The notes under the pieces were generated by a model. That model had not been told where the DNA came from, did not search any database, and worked only from the letters and a program-made list of their open reading frames with translations. From the NCBI RefSeq assembly GCF_905475345.1, contig NC_066592.1, positions 4,781,001 to 4,845,000 on the forward strand: a DNA stretch of 64,000 bases. The letters are read 5' to 3'. The translations under genes were made by a program, and so were the position numbers. Positions 12,112 to 24,132 of the stretch are shown here, one piece after another. The stretch comes from Vespula vulgaris. Lineage: Eukaryota; Arthropoda; Insecta; Hymenoptera; Vespidae. Numbering within the stretch: the stretch's first letter is position 1; each line of letters begins with the position of its first letter.

Positions 12112-12660
12112 TCCAGCTCACACGATTGATTCCCACCAATGAGCGTTTGTCGCGCTTTGACAGACAAGGCGGGCTTTATTTGAAATTTTTAAACTACGAA
12201 AATCAATACCTAATACTCTAACTTATCGATTTCTATACAAATTATCGATGATTCTTCGATATCGCAAATATTATATCTACGTGTATAAATTGAATCATTA
12301 CGATTTAATGTCCCCTATCAAAATCTTTCTTATTTTTTCTCTTTTTTTTTCAAATATAGAAGCGAGATTTATATCGACGTTCCTATCAAACGATAAAATG
12401 ATATAACGCGACGAAAATGCACAATAAAAATATTAATAACGAGGGATAAATAATCAGAATATAAAATAGTTCACGAAACGCCAATCCTTTTCGCACCTTT
12501 ATTATTATATCGATTCATTTCGTAGAAGTCTCCTGTCACTTCGTATAATACTATAAATAAACGAAAGAATCACCGAACGAATAAACAGTTACTGAACATG
12601 CGCGATACATCGACCCGTATGAAGTAGTATATTTTGTAACAATATTGACACTTTAAAATC
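12112..12660. other. Upstream spacer of DNAJC3
   Basis: AT-rich sequence with a few CpG-containing words. No coding exon is visible. Confidence 0.4.
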
Positions 12661-12675
12661 ATTCTTCACGCGAGT

Positions 12676-12719
12676 CTCCTCCTTTGAGGGAGGAGGCGGG
12701 GCGGGTGGGGGTGGGTGGG
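12676..12719 (+). other. Hairpin followed by a strong G-quadruplex motif
   Basis: CTCCTCC (12676-12682) and GGAGGAG (12689-12695) form a 7-bp stem. Immediately after, G-runs of 4, 3, 5, 3 and 3 bases (12698-12719) are separated by single-base loops. This is an exceptionally good parallel quadruplex pattern in a genome that is otherwise AT-rich. A CpG-containing stretch follows to about 12765. Function unknown. Confidence 0.7.
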
Positions 12720-13011
12720 TGCGAGCACGCGTTTATTTCGGTGGACCGTGTCGCGAACTTATCGCTAATGAACGAGATGTGTATACATTTTATATAGCTA
12801 TATACACACTTGTGTTATTTTAAGGCTGGTTTTTCTTTTTTTTTCTTTTTCTTTTTTTTCTTTTTTTTTTTTTTTTTTTACTTGAGACACTTTTTTTTAT
12901 TTATTATTTCTTTCGATAGCCGTACGACGTACAGTTGATTTTTATTGTTGTTGTTGTTGTTTTTCTTGTTGCAATTTTTCCTCTTACGCTGTTTTTTTCA
13001 TTTCTTTCTCA

Positions 13012-13017
<6 letters not shown>

Positions 13018-13063
<46 letters not shown>

Positions 13064-13104
13064 TTCTCTATCACTCTTTCTCTCTCTCTCTCTCTCTTTC
13101 TCTC
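13018..13104 (+). repeat. (CT)n microsatellite
   Basis: Long CT run with a few CTTT and CTAT interruptions; a second run lies at 13352-13381. Confidence 0.9.
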
Positions 13105-13350
13105 CTTATCTAGGCATAAACGTGTATATATGTGCAATATTATTAATAAGAGACCAACCGACAGAATAATACGTTCTACGAATTTCACCGTTACCATCAA
13201 TTTCTTACAATTTTGCCAGTTATTCGCCGTCAGTGAAGTTAGATCTATAGAAGTATCATTACAGTTACAAAAGGAAAATGTAACGAGCGCCGTTCATCCC
13301 GGTACAACACAAGATGCGATAATGGATTTTTTCCCACATTATTAAACGAG

Positions 13351-13384
<34 letters not shown>

Positions 13385-14420
13385 CTTTCATTCACTTGTT
13401 CACTCTTTCTCTCTCATCTTTCATTCACTTGTTCACTCACTCTCTCTCTCACACATTTCTTGCATTACTTTCTTCCCATTCTCTTATTCTACACGACGAC
13501 GAACGACGCTTTCCAAGTGAAACATTCATTAAAGTTAAACAGACATTTTCTTTTGCCATCCCGCTTAGTTTTATGTCCACGTATCGTCATCATCATCATC
13601 AACGTTATCATTATTATCATCATAATCATCGTCATATTCACCTACGTGCATAACTCTCGAATGGCAGGCTTAAATTATGATGCATTGTGTACTTTTTATT
13701 CTTATTGTTCGCGTTTACTCACCCGCTCGATCAGCAATATTAATTTATATTTTGTTCTAAAAAAGAAAAAAAAAAGAAAATATTAACAAAAAAGTAACTC
13801 GTATAATCAAAGATCAGATACGCACAAAAAAAATACTAAGAACATTCTATAAACAAATGTTCGCTCTTAAAACGCAACGCTAAAAACGTTAAAATCGATA
13901 TGACACAAATACTAATCTTCGGTACGTTCGAAAGGATATGTGCGTGCAAAGAAAAACAAAAATGAAAATAAAAAAAAAGAAATTGAAAATTACTACTACT
14001 AAAAATTAAGAAGAGAAAAAATAAAAGATTCGCACGTGAAGAAATTTTCTAGTTAACGATATACACCGATCGCACTGTCGATAATCTCGTTGATACTGCT
14101 TGCACTCGTTTATTAACTGTATGGCTATGCGTAAGTGTGTAAGAGTAGGTATGTGTGTTTGTGTATAATGTATCTTACAATTGTATCTTTCTATCCTGTA
14201 CACATGTATAAATGTAAGTGTTAGCTTGTCTCTTTGTGTATGTGCTTTAAAACGCGCTATGTTTCCCTTAGCAATGATTGCAGTCACAGTTTTAACATTG
14301 TTTCTTTGAAACACATGTAATATACGATCATTATTAATTTGTAGCCCCTTCTCCTTTTGTTTTTGCACTTATTCCAAAGTAGAACATGAATGCGCTGGTC
14401 GCGCGACCCTTTTTTCGTTC

Positions 14421-14489
14421 CACTCATCATAATCATAATCATTATCATCATCATCATCATCATCATCATCATCGTCATCATCATCATCT
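14421..14489 (+). repeat. (TCA)n microsatellite
   Basis: Runs of ATC/TCA triplets, with TAATCA variants at the 5' side, giving poly-Ile or poly-Met reading frames that are not genes. Confidence 0.9.
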
Positions 14490-14961
14490 ATATGTATATA
14501 GTTCCTTTCTGCACAGAAATCCATGAAATATTTCCGAAGGCTGCTCGTCCGATATACTTTAGAGGACCAAACATGACAAAAGGTACTTGTTTAAAGAATA
14601 CAAAAAAAATTAGAGAGAAAAAAAACAGAACAAGATAACTGTCCTTTCGAGTTAACACGTTATATAACTCGTTAAAATAAATACTAATCGTAAGTAGATT
14701 AATAAATAGTATCGTTTAATTATACTTCATCGCTCACCTATTTTCTTTCTAAATACGCTAAGTTTCTAAATCATAATACCGTACGTTTTCGATTCTTTGT
14801 TTGTTTGTTGTTGGTTTTTTTTTCTTGTTGTTTTCTTTCTTTTTTCTTTTCTTTTAAATGTATACATTGTATGTATATTACGAAACGGTGGAAATATCTG
14901 ACCATTCCATAAAAAGTTTATCGCTTCTCCCACGCAACGGATATAGCAACTACGACTTTAT

Positions 14962-14962
14962 C

Positions 14963-14999
<37 letters not shown>

Positions 15000-15030
15000 T
15001 CTCTTCCTTTCCCTCTCCCTCTTCTTCTAT
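14962..15030 (+). repeat. (CT)n microsatellite
   Basis: CT run degrading into CTTCC and CCCT units. Confidence 0.9.
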
Positions 15031-15194
15031 GGGTAACAAGTTACAAAGTGTTGTATTCGCGATTGTACAAATAAAATATAATGGTACGATATCTAGATAA
15101 AATTATTACATAAAGGCGAATACGAAACGATATTTATAATATGGAAAAAATACAAAAAGATTATCCCACGAGGTCAGATTAAAAATTATTACAA

Positions 15195-15350
15195 TTAATA
15201 TATATATATACACATAATATATGTAATATATGTGTATGTATATATGTATACATATATGAATATGTATATATATATATATTATTTATTATATATATATTAT
15301 ATATATATGTATATATATACATATATATTAATATATATATTAATATGTAA
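15195..15350. repeat. (TA)n / TATG-rich tract
   Basis: About 150 bases of TA and TATG units able to fold back on themselves. No coding content. Confidence 0.8.
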
Positions 15351-16633
15351 ACGCGAGATAATGATGAAATTTTCGTTCTATGTTAAGATCCGCCTAGGAG
15401 CTAATTACAATATACAATAAATAATACAGGTTACGCGTTATAGTGTATTTAAGGAATGAAATTGGACTTTATAATCCTGAATTTGTTATTTGATAGAGAT
15501 AACGAGTACAGAGCGCATGGTGATCATATGATAATCACATGAATATATTGTAGAATAAATACGTTTAGAAGACTTGCTTGCGCGTAATCTTTTTTTTTTT
15601 TTTATATGGCAGTCAAAAAGTTTAGCCGTAACTTTTTTTCTATCTTTATCTTTCTCTCTCTTTTTTTATCTTCGATATTACTGATTAATCACATAAATAT
15701 ATAAACATAAATTTTTTACGAATCATTTATATTTCCAATACTCTCAACGCAAATATACGTACTTTATATACGTTACATATATTCAGGATAATAAATTCCA
15801 ATGGGATTCTTTCCCTCGCCAAGTAAAACAACGTACTGTTATATTTTTCTTTAAAAATTGAATTTATCGGGCGTACGGCCTTGCGTGATAACGTCTGCAA
15901 AAGCGATAAAAAGAAATAATTAAGTGGCTAACTCCAACGATAGCGATAAAATCTACGATTATTAAAATTAAGAAAAAGAAATATATAATAGAAAATAAAG
16001 AAAGGAAAAAAAGAAAAAAGAAAAAATAGAAAAAGACACAAAACTAAATCAAAACAATCAACGCCATTGGGTCGTCAAAAATTATTTTAAAGCGACATAT
16101 AATATACGTATAGATCGCTTTTTCTTTTCTTTAACGCGAGGATTATCTTCTCCTCTTTTAAAATCTTCTTGGCAGGGCATCCGAACTGACAATATAATAT
16201 ATGTATATATAAGTGCATATATATATATATGTATCTATATATATATACACACAGATACACACATATGTGTTACACTCGATGAGACGAATCTTATAAGAGA
16301 AGTTTGAAACCACTTGCACCATATATAGTCGGAAGCCAAGAATTATTCGTAAAGACTATGTGAAAAGTTCTAGTTGAAATAATCATTGTTTCCTCGCGAT
16401 GGAGGCATTCACACCTTGGTCCACGGTCACACGGCATACGATTCACGCACGCGATTGCACTATATAAATCTATTAATATAACAAGTATAAGTATGACATG
16501 TCTAAAAATCCTGTCAGTTGTCACGCAAATCGAATTTGTACTTTTTCTTACATGGATTAGGTAAGAATCCGACGTGTTTGCACAAAAGATATCGATAATC
16601 TATAAAGCCCTACCAACGATCATATTATATTCC

Positions 16634-16737
16634 GTCATCGTCATTATCGTCGTCATTGACGTTATCGTCGTCGTCGTCGTCGTTGTCGTCGTCGTCATCG
16701 TCGTCGTCCTCGTCATCGTCATCGTCATCGTCATTCA
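16634..16737 (+). repeat. (TCG)n trinucleotide array
   Basis: About 100 bases of TCG/TCA triplets in which CGTCGTCGTCGT predominates. It is CpG-dense in an AT-rich setting. The poly-Ser frame through it is a repeat product, not a protein. Confidence 0.9.
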
Positions 16738-17035
16738 CATTGAATAACGATACGACACGCGTCATCTGGTCATTGACTATCTATCATATTAATGCGCGAT
16801 TTACTTTAAGTAGAAACAATGTCCCAAAATACATCTCTCTTTGGGACCGCAAGAGCTAGCGTTCAGCCCTCCCCCAATCGGACAACAGCCATTTGTTATT
16901 CTTCGTGTTATTAGTGTAACGACTTAATATTCCAACTTTACAGCTCGAACAACATATCGAGCTATACATTCCCGACATTCAATACCGATAAATTAATACA
17001 TTTAATATTTGTATTTTCATTAATGGTTTCTCTTT

Positions 17036-17146
17036 TTCTTTCTCTCTTTCTCACTCTTTCTCTCTCTCTCTCTCTCTCTCACTCTCTCTCTCTCTCTCTC
17101 GCTCGCTCGCTCGCTCTCTCTTTCTTTCTATCTATCTCTCTTCCTC
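17036..17146 (+). repeat. (CT)n with embedded (CTCG)n
   Basis: CT run containing four to five GCTC units at about 17100-17115, flanked by TTTC and TATC words. Confidence 0.9.
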
Positions 17147-17414
17147 ACATTTATTTTTTTTTCTTTTCTTTCAATTCACTTGGAAATTGAATGTCACAAG
17201 ATCGTTCGATATCACAGTCGTTTTTCAATTATTTTATAATGTTATGTATTTACGAATAGTACTTAGTATGTATATATATAGCGCGTTATCGTACTGATAA
17301 ATATAGTTATAAAATAGGTATTATGAGTGCGTCTCTTGTGCCTCCTTAAATTAAGGGGCTTGCTGCTCCTTTTTTTCTCGAGCTCAGCTAAACCAGCAGT
17401 GCATTCATTTTTGT

Positions 17415-17560
17415 ATGCTCTCTCTCTCTCTTTCTTTCTTTCTATCTATCTCTATCTTTATCTCTAAACCCCACCCCTGTAACTGCAACCGTATTATTTT
17501 ACCCGCCTTAGAGTGTTCCTTATTTTTCTCGTATAAAGCACTCTCTCTCTCCCTCCCTTC

Positions 17561-17598
<38 letters not shown>

Positions 17599-17599
17599 T

Positions 17600-17638
<39 letters not shown>
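17415..17638 (+). repeat. Pair of (CT)n microsatellites
   Basis: CT-rich runs at about 17416-17460 and 17540-17638, separated by unique sequence. Confidence 0.9.
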
Positions 17639-17640
<2 letters not shown>

Positions 17641-18608
17641 ACCAGTATCATATTATAGTTTAACATTTTGTATAACACACCGTACCAATTTTTTCTCATG
17701 GGGCAACGTCTTTGTTACGTTTAGAAATGATTTGTAAGAATATGTTAAAATTCATGTACACACGCGATAGATGTACCATGTTTTTTATATTTTTTTTTTG
17801 TTAGAGGGGAAGCGGGGTTTTTTTAATTTCCCCTACCGAAGCATAAACACGAATAATTGTTTCGTTTAAAATAACAACGAAAAGGGGGTACAAAGGAAGG
17901 AAAAATAAAAAAGAAAAAAAAAGAAAAAGAAATAAAAAGTAGAAGAAGAAAAGATTCCACCGATCGAAAAATCATTTTACAAAATACCTCTTCCATACTT
18001 CTCTACGCGCATAGACACAACTAACGAGAAGTTATTTGATAAAATGTATATATATATTATAGAAATGAGATTTCTAAAGGTATCTCAAGACGTACCCTAT
18101 TATTTATTTACTTATTTATTCTTTTCCGGACTCGAGTTTCTCGATTCCCAGAAAAACTTCACGTGGCTTATTCGATTAAAACCGTGATATTGCCGGCACA
18201 ACGTAGTCTGTCTCTGGGGACGGCAAAACAACAAAGTACCATTCGTTGCTGAGTTGTATTATGTTCGAAAAGAAAAAATAAAAAGAAATATGTATGTGTA
18301 TGTATGTGTGTGTGTATATATATATCTACACACATATATATTCATACATACATATAAGAAAAAAAAGCAATCAAAAGAAAAATAATAAAGTAATCGTCAT
18401 GAAATATATGGCGATAATGGCTGGACGTACCACGGGCGCCAGAGATAAACGTTTTGGTAATCGAAAGTAATGCCAGTATACCGAAACTAAATGATACGAG
18501 TAGTCGATCTTTGAGAAGAATCACCTTCATTCATTTTGAGAGTATCTCAACGATCAATCATTCTCGTATTCTCTATGCGTCTATCGACAAATATACTCAT
18601 TCACCATG

Positions 18609-18615
18609 TCTCTCT

Positions 18616-18662
<47 letters not shown>

Positions 18663-18705
18663 AATCTCTTTCAATCTCTCTCAATCTCTCTCGCTCTCAC
18701 TCTTT
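18609..18705 (+). repeat. (CT)n / (CTCAAT)n microsatellite
   Basis: CT run followed by three or four TCTCTCAA units. Confidence 0.9.
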
Positions 18706-19138
18706 CAAAGAATTGAAATAATAAAGCTACAATGAGCCCCGTAGTCTCGACAGGAGTTCTAAAAAATTTTACTAAGTTTCTTCATCTACTATGTAGTATT
18801 ACATTGTTACCTTCGGAACAGGCATTAACGACCAATCGATTTGATTTATTAGTGATTAGATACTACTTGTATTCGTCGACGCGCAATAGCAACGAGACGT
18901 TGGCTGGATTTCTAACTAGCGCTTAACAAATCCTACACACTTGTTGCGGATATCTTGATATTATATATTTCTTCGTCCGAGATCATTCAGAGTTTCTTCT
19001 AATTATTTCTAGAAATTATTTATGTGTGCACCGGCATTTATCTCTTTGATATCCGATGACAAAATATAGTCTTCTTATATCAGCTACCGAGGATTTGTTA
19101 AGACTCGAGAACGCGCACGAATAAGTATGTGTATGTAT

Positions 19139-19334
19139 TTGTGTGTGTGTGTGTGTGTGTGTATGTGTGTATATGAAGTGTGTAGTAGTGGAATTCAATC
19201 AACATAGTTTGCTCGGGGTTTTTTTTCTTTCTTTTTTTCCTTCGGAAACTGGAGTGCACAGGCAGTCAGCAAACGTGAATGGATTATACGCGATACTGTC
19301 TGTCCTTTGATATATGTATATATGTATATATACG

Positions 19335-19367
<33 letters not shown>

Positions 19368-19385
19368 GTGTATATATGCATATAA
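19139..19385. repeat. (GT)n and (TA)n/TATG microsatellites
   Basis: A GT run at 19139-19162 and a TATG/TA tract at about 19311-19385, just downstream of the Belle stop codon on the minus strand. Confidence 0.85.
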
Positions 19386-19530
19386 CATACGCGAGAATAT
19401 ACGCACGCGTCCGTCGTAACGTGTGCTCGTTATATTGGATGTGTATGTCGTACGTGTCTTCCTTACATATAATTGAATTTGCGTGTAGAATAATAATGGT
19501 AGAAGTGGAAATAGAGATGGCGATAATGAT

Positions 19531-22500
19531 TTATGACTTGTCCCATCCTCCCCACCAATCAGGATCATTACCGCTACTGTTGTTAGCGGTATTGTTGTAT
19601 GACGAATTATAATTCCCTCCATACCCTCCTCCGTAACCGCCTGGAAAATTTAATCGCATTGTAAACAATATTTTACTTAAATAAAAACTCCGGCATACAC
19701 AGACTCGTGAAGTCGAACGAATCTATTTTTCTGTACATTATTAGTACGAAAATGATCGATCCAAACGAGTCTGCTACTCGTGCGTTAAGACTCGTGCGAA
19801 AAACACTCGTTCTTAAATGGAGTAAAAATGGGAATAAATTTGAAAGAAAAAAAAAAAAAAAAAAAGAGAGAGAAAAGAAATTGACCTTACCTCCATAACT
19901 ACCTGGTCTACTGGAAGGACCATTATTGCGTGTAGAACCACCACTCGGTTGCTGACGATAATCACGAGCACCGAAACCACCGCTGAAACGTCCTTTGGTA
20001 CTACCTGGACGACGAGAACAACCACTGGAATAACGTACTTCCGCAAACAAATCTTCGAGCCAAGGTGGAAGCTCTTGGTTAGCTTCGACGAGTAGAGATA
20101 CCAATTCTCGTACAAGATTATGATTCTTGTTATTAAAGAAGGATGTTGCTAAACCTATAAGCATCCATTCTTACAGATCGTATCATTCGTATTCCTTAGA
20201 AGATTTTATAACTGGTAGTATAGTGTGAAAAAGAAATAATAAACAAACCTAAGTTCCCCATACGTCCTGTACGACCGATACGATGAACATACTCCTCAAC
20301 GTCACCTGGCAAATCGAAATTAATAACGTGTTTAACGTGAGGGATGTCAAGACCACGAGCAGCAACAGCAGTAGCAACAAGTATTGGCGCTTTTCCAGCA
20401 CGGAATCGACGCAACGCATCTTCTCGTTCTCGCTGAGTTCTATCGCCGTGAATGCTGGTTACTGGATATCCCATCGTATGTAAATATTCTTCGAGCATGT
20501 CTGCTCCTTTCTTTGTTTCAACGAACACCAAAGTCAGTGCGGCTGAAATATTAAAGTACGAATAAGCATAAAACAGTAATTATCCTTAAAATCCATCAAA
20601 AAATAATAATAAATAATAATAAAAAAAAAAAAGAAAGAAAAGATTCACGCATTAACTCACAAGGATCTGAAAATCTGCTAGCTTGCAAAAGGTCGAGGAG
20701 ATACGAGCGTTTATCCTGTTCCTCCACCCATACAATCTTTTGTGTAATATTTTCAGATGTAGAACCAACACGACCAACTGCTAAGAATATGTAATTGCTT
20801 AAGAAGTCTCGGGCTAATATCTGTATCTCCTTTGGGAACGTAGCAGAGAACATAAGAGTTTGTCTTTCTCCTGTTGGCGGCATCGTATCTTCTTCAACGA
20901 TTCTTCTGATCTGAGGCTCGAAACCCATGTCTAACATACGATCTGCTTCGTCCAATACCAAGTATCTAAAGAAACAACGTCGACATTTTTGTTTACATCG
21001 TTGTAGAAATTCCGCAATAAGATCTCGTAGTAAAATTGTATAGCAAAGAAAGGAAAAGGGTTAACATAAATTTACCTGCAATTGTTTAAGCCGATTTTAC
21101 CACGGCCAAGCATGTCCGCAAGACGACCAGGAGTCGCGACAAGTAAATGACAACCTCGATCTAATTCTCGCATTTGATCCACAATATTGGAGCCACCATA
21201 AACTACAGCAGGTCGCATACGCGATCTGTACGCGAACTTACGCGCTTCGTCATAAATTTGTGTAGCGAGTTCTCTCGTTGGTGCTAACACAAGACCTAAT
21301 GGATATTGCTTACGTCTTCCAGAACTGCCCTGCGGTGGTGTCGCTTGGGGTCCGCTCTCATAAATCTGATTTAATATTGGCACTAAAAAGGCCGCTGTTT
21401 TACCAGACCCTGTTTGGGCACAGGCCATCACATCGCGCCGTCCGATGATGATCGGAATAGCGTATTTTTGAACTGGTGTAGGCTTATCATAACCTGCCAA
21501 GGTAATGCTGTTTTTTATTATCTCCGTCAGCTTAACCTCATCAAACTAAAATATAAACAATACACGTTAGACGATATACGTTGTCATTGACATTGTTACT
21601 GCGTTAAAGTCTGCGAACAGTTATACCGACCGATGTGATGTGTGGTGGTATGTCATCGCCAGTAGCCTCAACTGGTATATCCTCGTATTTACTAAAATTG
21701 ATACCAGTATTACCAGTACCAAATAATTCCACCTCCAATCGCTCGTCTCTAGTTGTGGGAATCGTCCAATCGATTTCGTTTCTGCCTCCTCTACCTCCAT
21801 CTCTGTCATCCTTCCAGCGACTGCCACCGCTCCCCATTCTGTGATCGTTTCTACTCTCTTGCCAACGATCATTTCTAGGTTGCTCCTGCCACCGATCATT
21901 GCCGGAACTAATCGGGCGATCACGGTCGGAATTTGGATATCTATAATCTCTTCCATTTTCCTGATTGGGAGTACGTCTATTACGTCCACCAAAGTTGCCA
22001 AAGTTTCCAAAATCGACGTCGCGTGCACTACGCGAATCTCTAAACCCTGGCCCTGCTCTGCCCCTATCTCTATCTCTCTCTCTTTCTCGGTCTCTATCCC
22101 GATCTCCACCTCTGTCTCTATCAGAATAAAGTGGCCGAGAGTTGGAACTGGAATGTTGATCACCGCTTGACGGTGCGCTACCTAAAATTACAATACGAAG
22201 CGTTATATCGGTTGTACTTCAAATCCTACAGAATTTTACGACTATTTCATTCTCTAAAATAAAGATATAAAACGTTCCAATGCTTACTTGCAGATTTATT
22301 ACGCAGATGGGGTGGAACGTAGCGACCCCCACTTGGTTGGCGAGAACCCTGCAAGTCCAGACCAGCTAACTGTTGAGGAAAGAAAATAATCAATTTCTTT
22401 GATCCATATATTCTTTCACAACAAATCGAGTATCTCGGAATTGTTTACAATCTTGACATACATATATCAGATATTATTTCTTTTCAGCCAAATTTCCTAA

Positions 22501-23285
22501 CAACATATTAACTAGAAAAATACGGATCAATGTTAAAAACATTTGAGATGGACGAAAAAAACTAGCGCGGATATCGACATTTTCCTCGATATCAAGTAAA
22601 TTCGAGCGATTAATGTGATACGCGCCATAGTCTTGCGACTGTACGGTTAAGCATCTCTAACAGCGAAGTCGCTATTTTGCATTGTCTTCGCTCGCTCTAA
22701 AGATAATCGAGACAGGAAGCGATAGATGATTCGAGTGTAATATGCGACGAAAAGATATCGATGACGAAAAAATCATGATGTTTACAGTTTCTCTAAGAGT
22801 AGGATTTTACAAGGGATAAAAGAAAAAAAAAAGAAAAGAGCGGTATATAGTGTGCGTCATGGCACGAGGCATGCTGTTCCCGGAATTGGTTGCCGCCATT
22901 ATAAAACCATACGTCACGAACTGGTTCAGAGTCGAGCCATCAGCGTTCTTAAGTGTACGACCGAACAAAGAGATACCAAAGCTAAGATTTTCGCGCATGC
23001 CTTTTGATATCCTGTAACGCCTAGATTCTAAGTCCATAATAACATCGTAAAGATGAATAAAAAAAGGATTAGAATGATACAGGGTGTAAATGCAACGTGT
23101 ATGAAATGGAAGTATAAGAAAGAGAGGAAAGGGTAGGAGAAGGAGAAGGAGAAGGGAGGGGGGAAGAGAAGCAGCTCAGAGAGAAAATTGTCAGCATGAG
23201 ATATTAGAAATACACTTCTTATAATAGCATTTCTTTTTACCTGCTGCTCTAGACCTGATCCATTCTGGTTGGCTGCATTACTCAT
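19531..23285 (-). CDS. bel: Belle / DDX3 DEAD-box ATP-dependent RNA helicase
   Basis: Eight exons on the minus strand join to 706 aa: 23285-23241, 22369-22288, 22181-21631, 21545-21076, 20965-20661, 20542-20249, 20154-19891, 19640-19531. All are GT-AG and in frame. The N-terminus has LAGLDL (export-like) and GRYVPPHLRN (about 30-39, the DDX3-specific motif), then an Arg/Asp/Gly-rich stretch of about 180 residues. The helicase core shows the Q motif PTPVQ (248-252), Walker A AQTGSGKT (269-276), DEAD (388-391), SAT (423-425), ARGLD (546-550) and HRIGRTGR (571-578). The C-terminus is Arg/Ser/Gly-rich and ends in a DWWGGW-type tail like DDX3. All catalytic motifs are intact. DDX3 unwinds structured leaders for translation initiation and also works in RNA granules and small-RNA pathways. 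The start ATG at 23285 follows an in-frame region lacking another ATG. Confidence 0.98.
22855..22930 (+). promoter_or_regulatory. Possible antisense promoter inside Belle intron 1
   Basis: A GC-richer island (about 22855-23030) in the first intron carries TATAAAA (22900-22906), a CRE-like ACGTCA just after it, and a TTCAGAGT initiator-like word with its A at 22928, 28 bases after the TATA start. All are on the plus strand, opposite to Belle. Alternatively the island is an unrecognised Belle exon or a repeat fragment. Confidence 0.25.
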
Positions 23286-24089
23286 ATTACTCCGCCTCGG
23301 TGCGTAGTTTTCGTAGCTCTGCCGTAGATTCTCGTGTAGCTCACTCTCCCCTAGTCGTATCTCTCTCACCGTGCCAAAAAAGTTCAACGTTCTCGTTTTC
23401 TTATATTTTTCTTTTTCTTACTTATTGTACGCCAATCTGCGAACGAAACTCGGTCGTCGATCCGAACGGTCGTAATACCGGTATCCGTCTGACGCTATAC
23501 TCTGATACAAACGATGCTTGAAGACTGACTGCTACGAAGAGAGAGAGGCCCCTGGCCACACTTGACGTCGACGCAACAAAAATGGCCGAGAAACGCGAGA
23601 TATAGACAGCAACATGGCGTTCTCTTTATATCCGCCGGATGTTACATTTCTGAAAAAGGAACATTCCAATTCCACACGTTTCTTACGTTTGTTACAATTA
23701 ATTCTTAGCGCTTCTCACATTCGATCATATTAAAATTAAATTAAACTCGATAATTACATGAAATATTAATGAAACGTACATATTTTCTTTTCTTGCATCT
23801 CTGCAATGTCAGAGAAATCTAAATTTTTTATATTTTTATCATCGATTAGTGTAATTAATTCATCGAAATGAACTTTAAACCTTGCGCTAAGAAAATATAC
23901 CAAGTCATCTTGACTGATGACTCAATAATAAATAATATTAAATTAAAGGATACAGATATAATTTAGTGCATACGCATGTTTATATGTGTGTGTGTGTGTG
24001 TGTGTATGTACATACGTATATAGTACACAGTAGGTTGATATCAACAAAAAATTATTAAAAGTTACAATCTCTTTTCTGTCTTTTTGTTT
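23286..24089. other. Belle upstream region and RpL8 downstream flank
   Basis: From 23286 to about 23650 the sequence is GC-richer and should hold the Belle leader and promoter. It includes CATGGCG and AATGGCC words and a TATAAA on the minus strand (23630-23625). From 23650 to 24089 it is AT-rich with a GT run at about 23985-24006. No coding exon is visible. Confidence 0.5.
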
Positions 24090-24095
24090 TTTATT
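24090..24095 (-). terminator. RpL8 poly(A) signal
   Basis: AATAAA on the minus strand, 38 bases after the RpL8 stop codon, as expected for a highly expressed gene with a short 3' UTR. Confidence 0.75.
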
Positions 24096-24132
24096 GTATA
24101 ACATATAAGCCAAGACGTATAGAATGTTTAAT

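Larger units (their letters stand above)
12720..19530. other. Long gene-free block rich in CT, TCA and TCG microsatellites
   Basis: No exon could be supported in nearly 7 kb. The region is dominated by microsatellites and A/T-rich sequence. It lies directly downstream of Belle (minus strand), so part of it could be a long Belle 3' UTR, but I see no proof. Open frames here are repeat translations (poly-Ser, Ser-Leu, Met-Met). A non-repetitive stretch at about 18125-18260, containing a GCCGGC and two tracts of mixed sequence, is the most gene-like piece, without an identifiable product. Confidence 0.5.

Noticed and set aside
12935..13345. Plus-strand frame of 136 residues
   Set aside because: More than half is CT-repeat Ser-Leu; the remainder shows no domain, splice signals or composition shift that would support a gene.
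14284..14490. Poly-Met and poly-Ile frames
   Set aside because: Produced by the TCA/ATC trinucleotide repeat.
16656..16859. Poly-Ser frame
   Set aside because: Produced by the TCG array; no unique protein sequence follows.
21621..22163. 180-residue minus-strand frame with Glu/Ile-rich sequence
   Set aside because: It is a shifted-frame shadow of the Arg/Asp-rich Belle exon; the correct frame joins cleanly to both neighbours.
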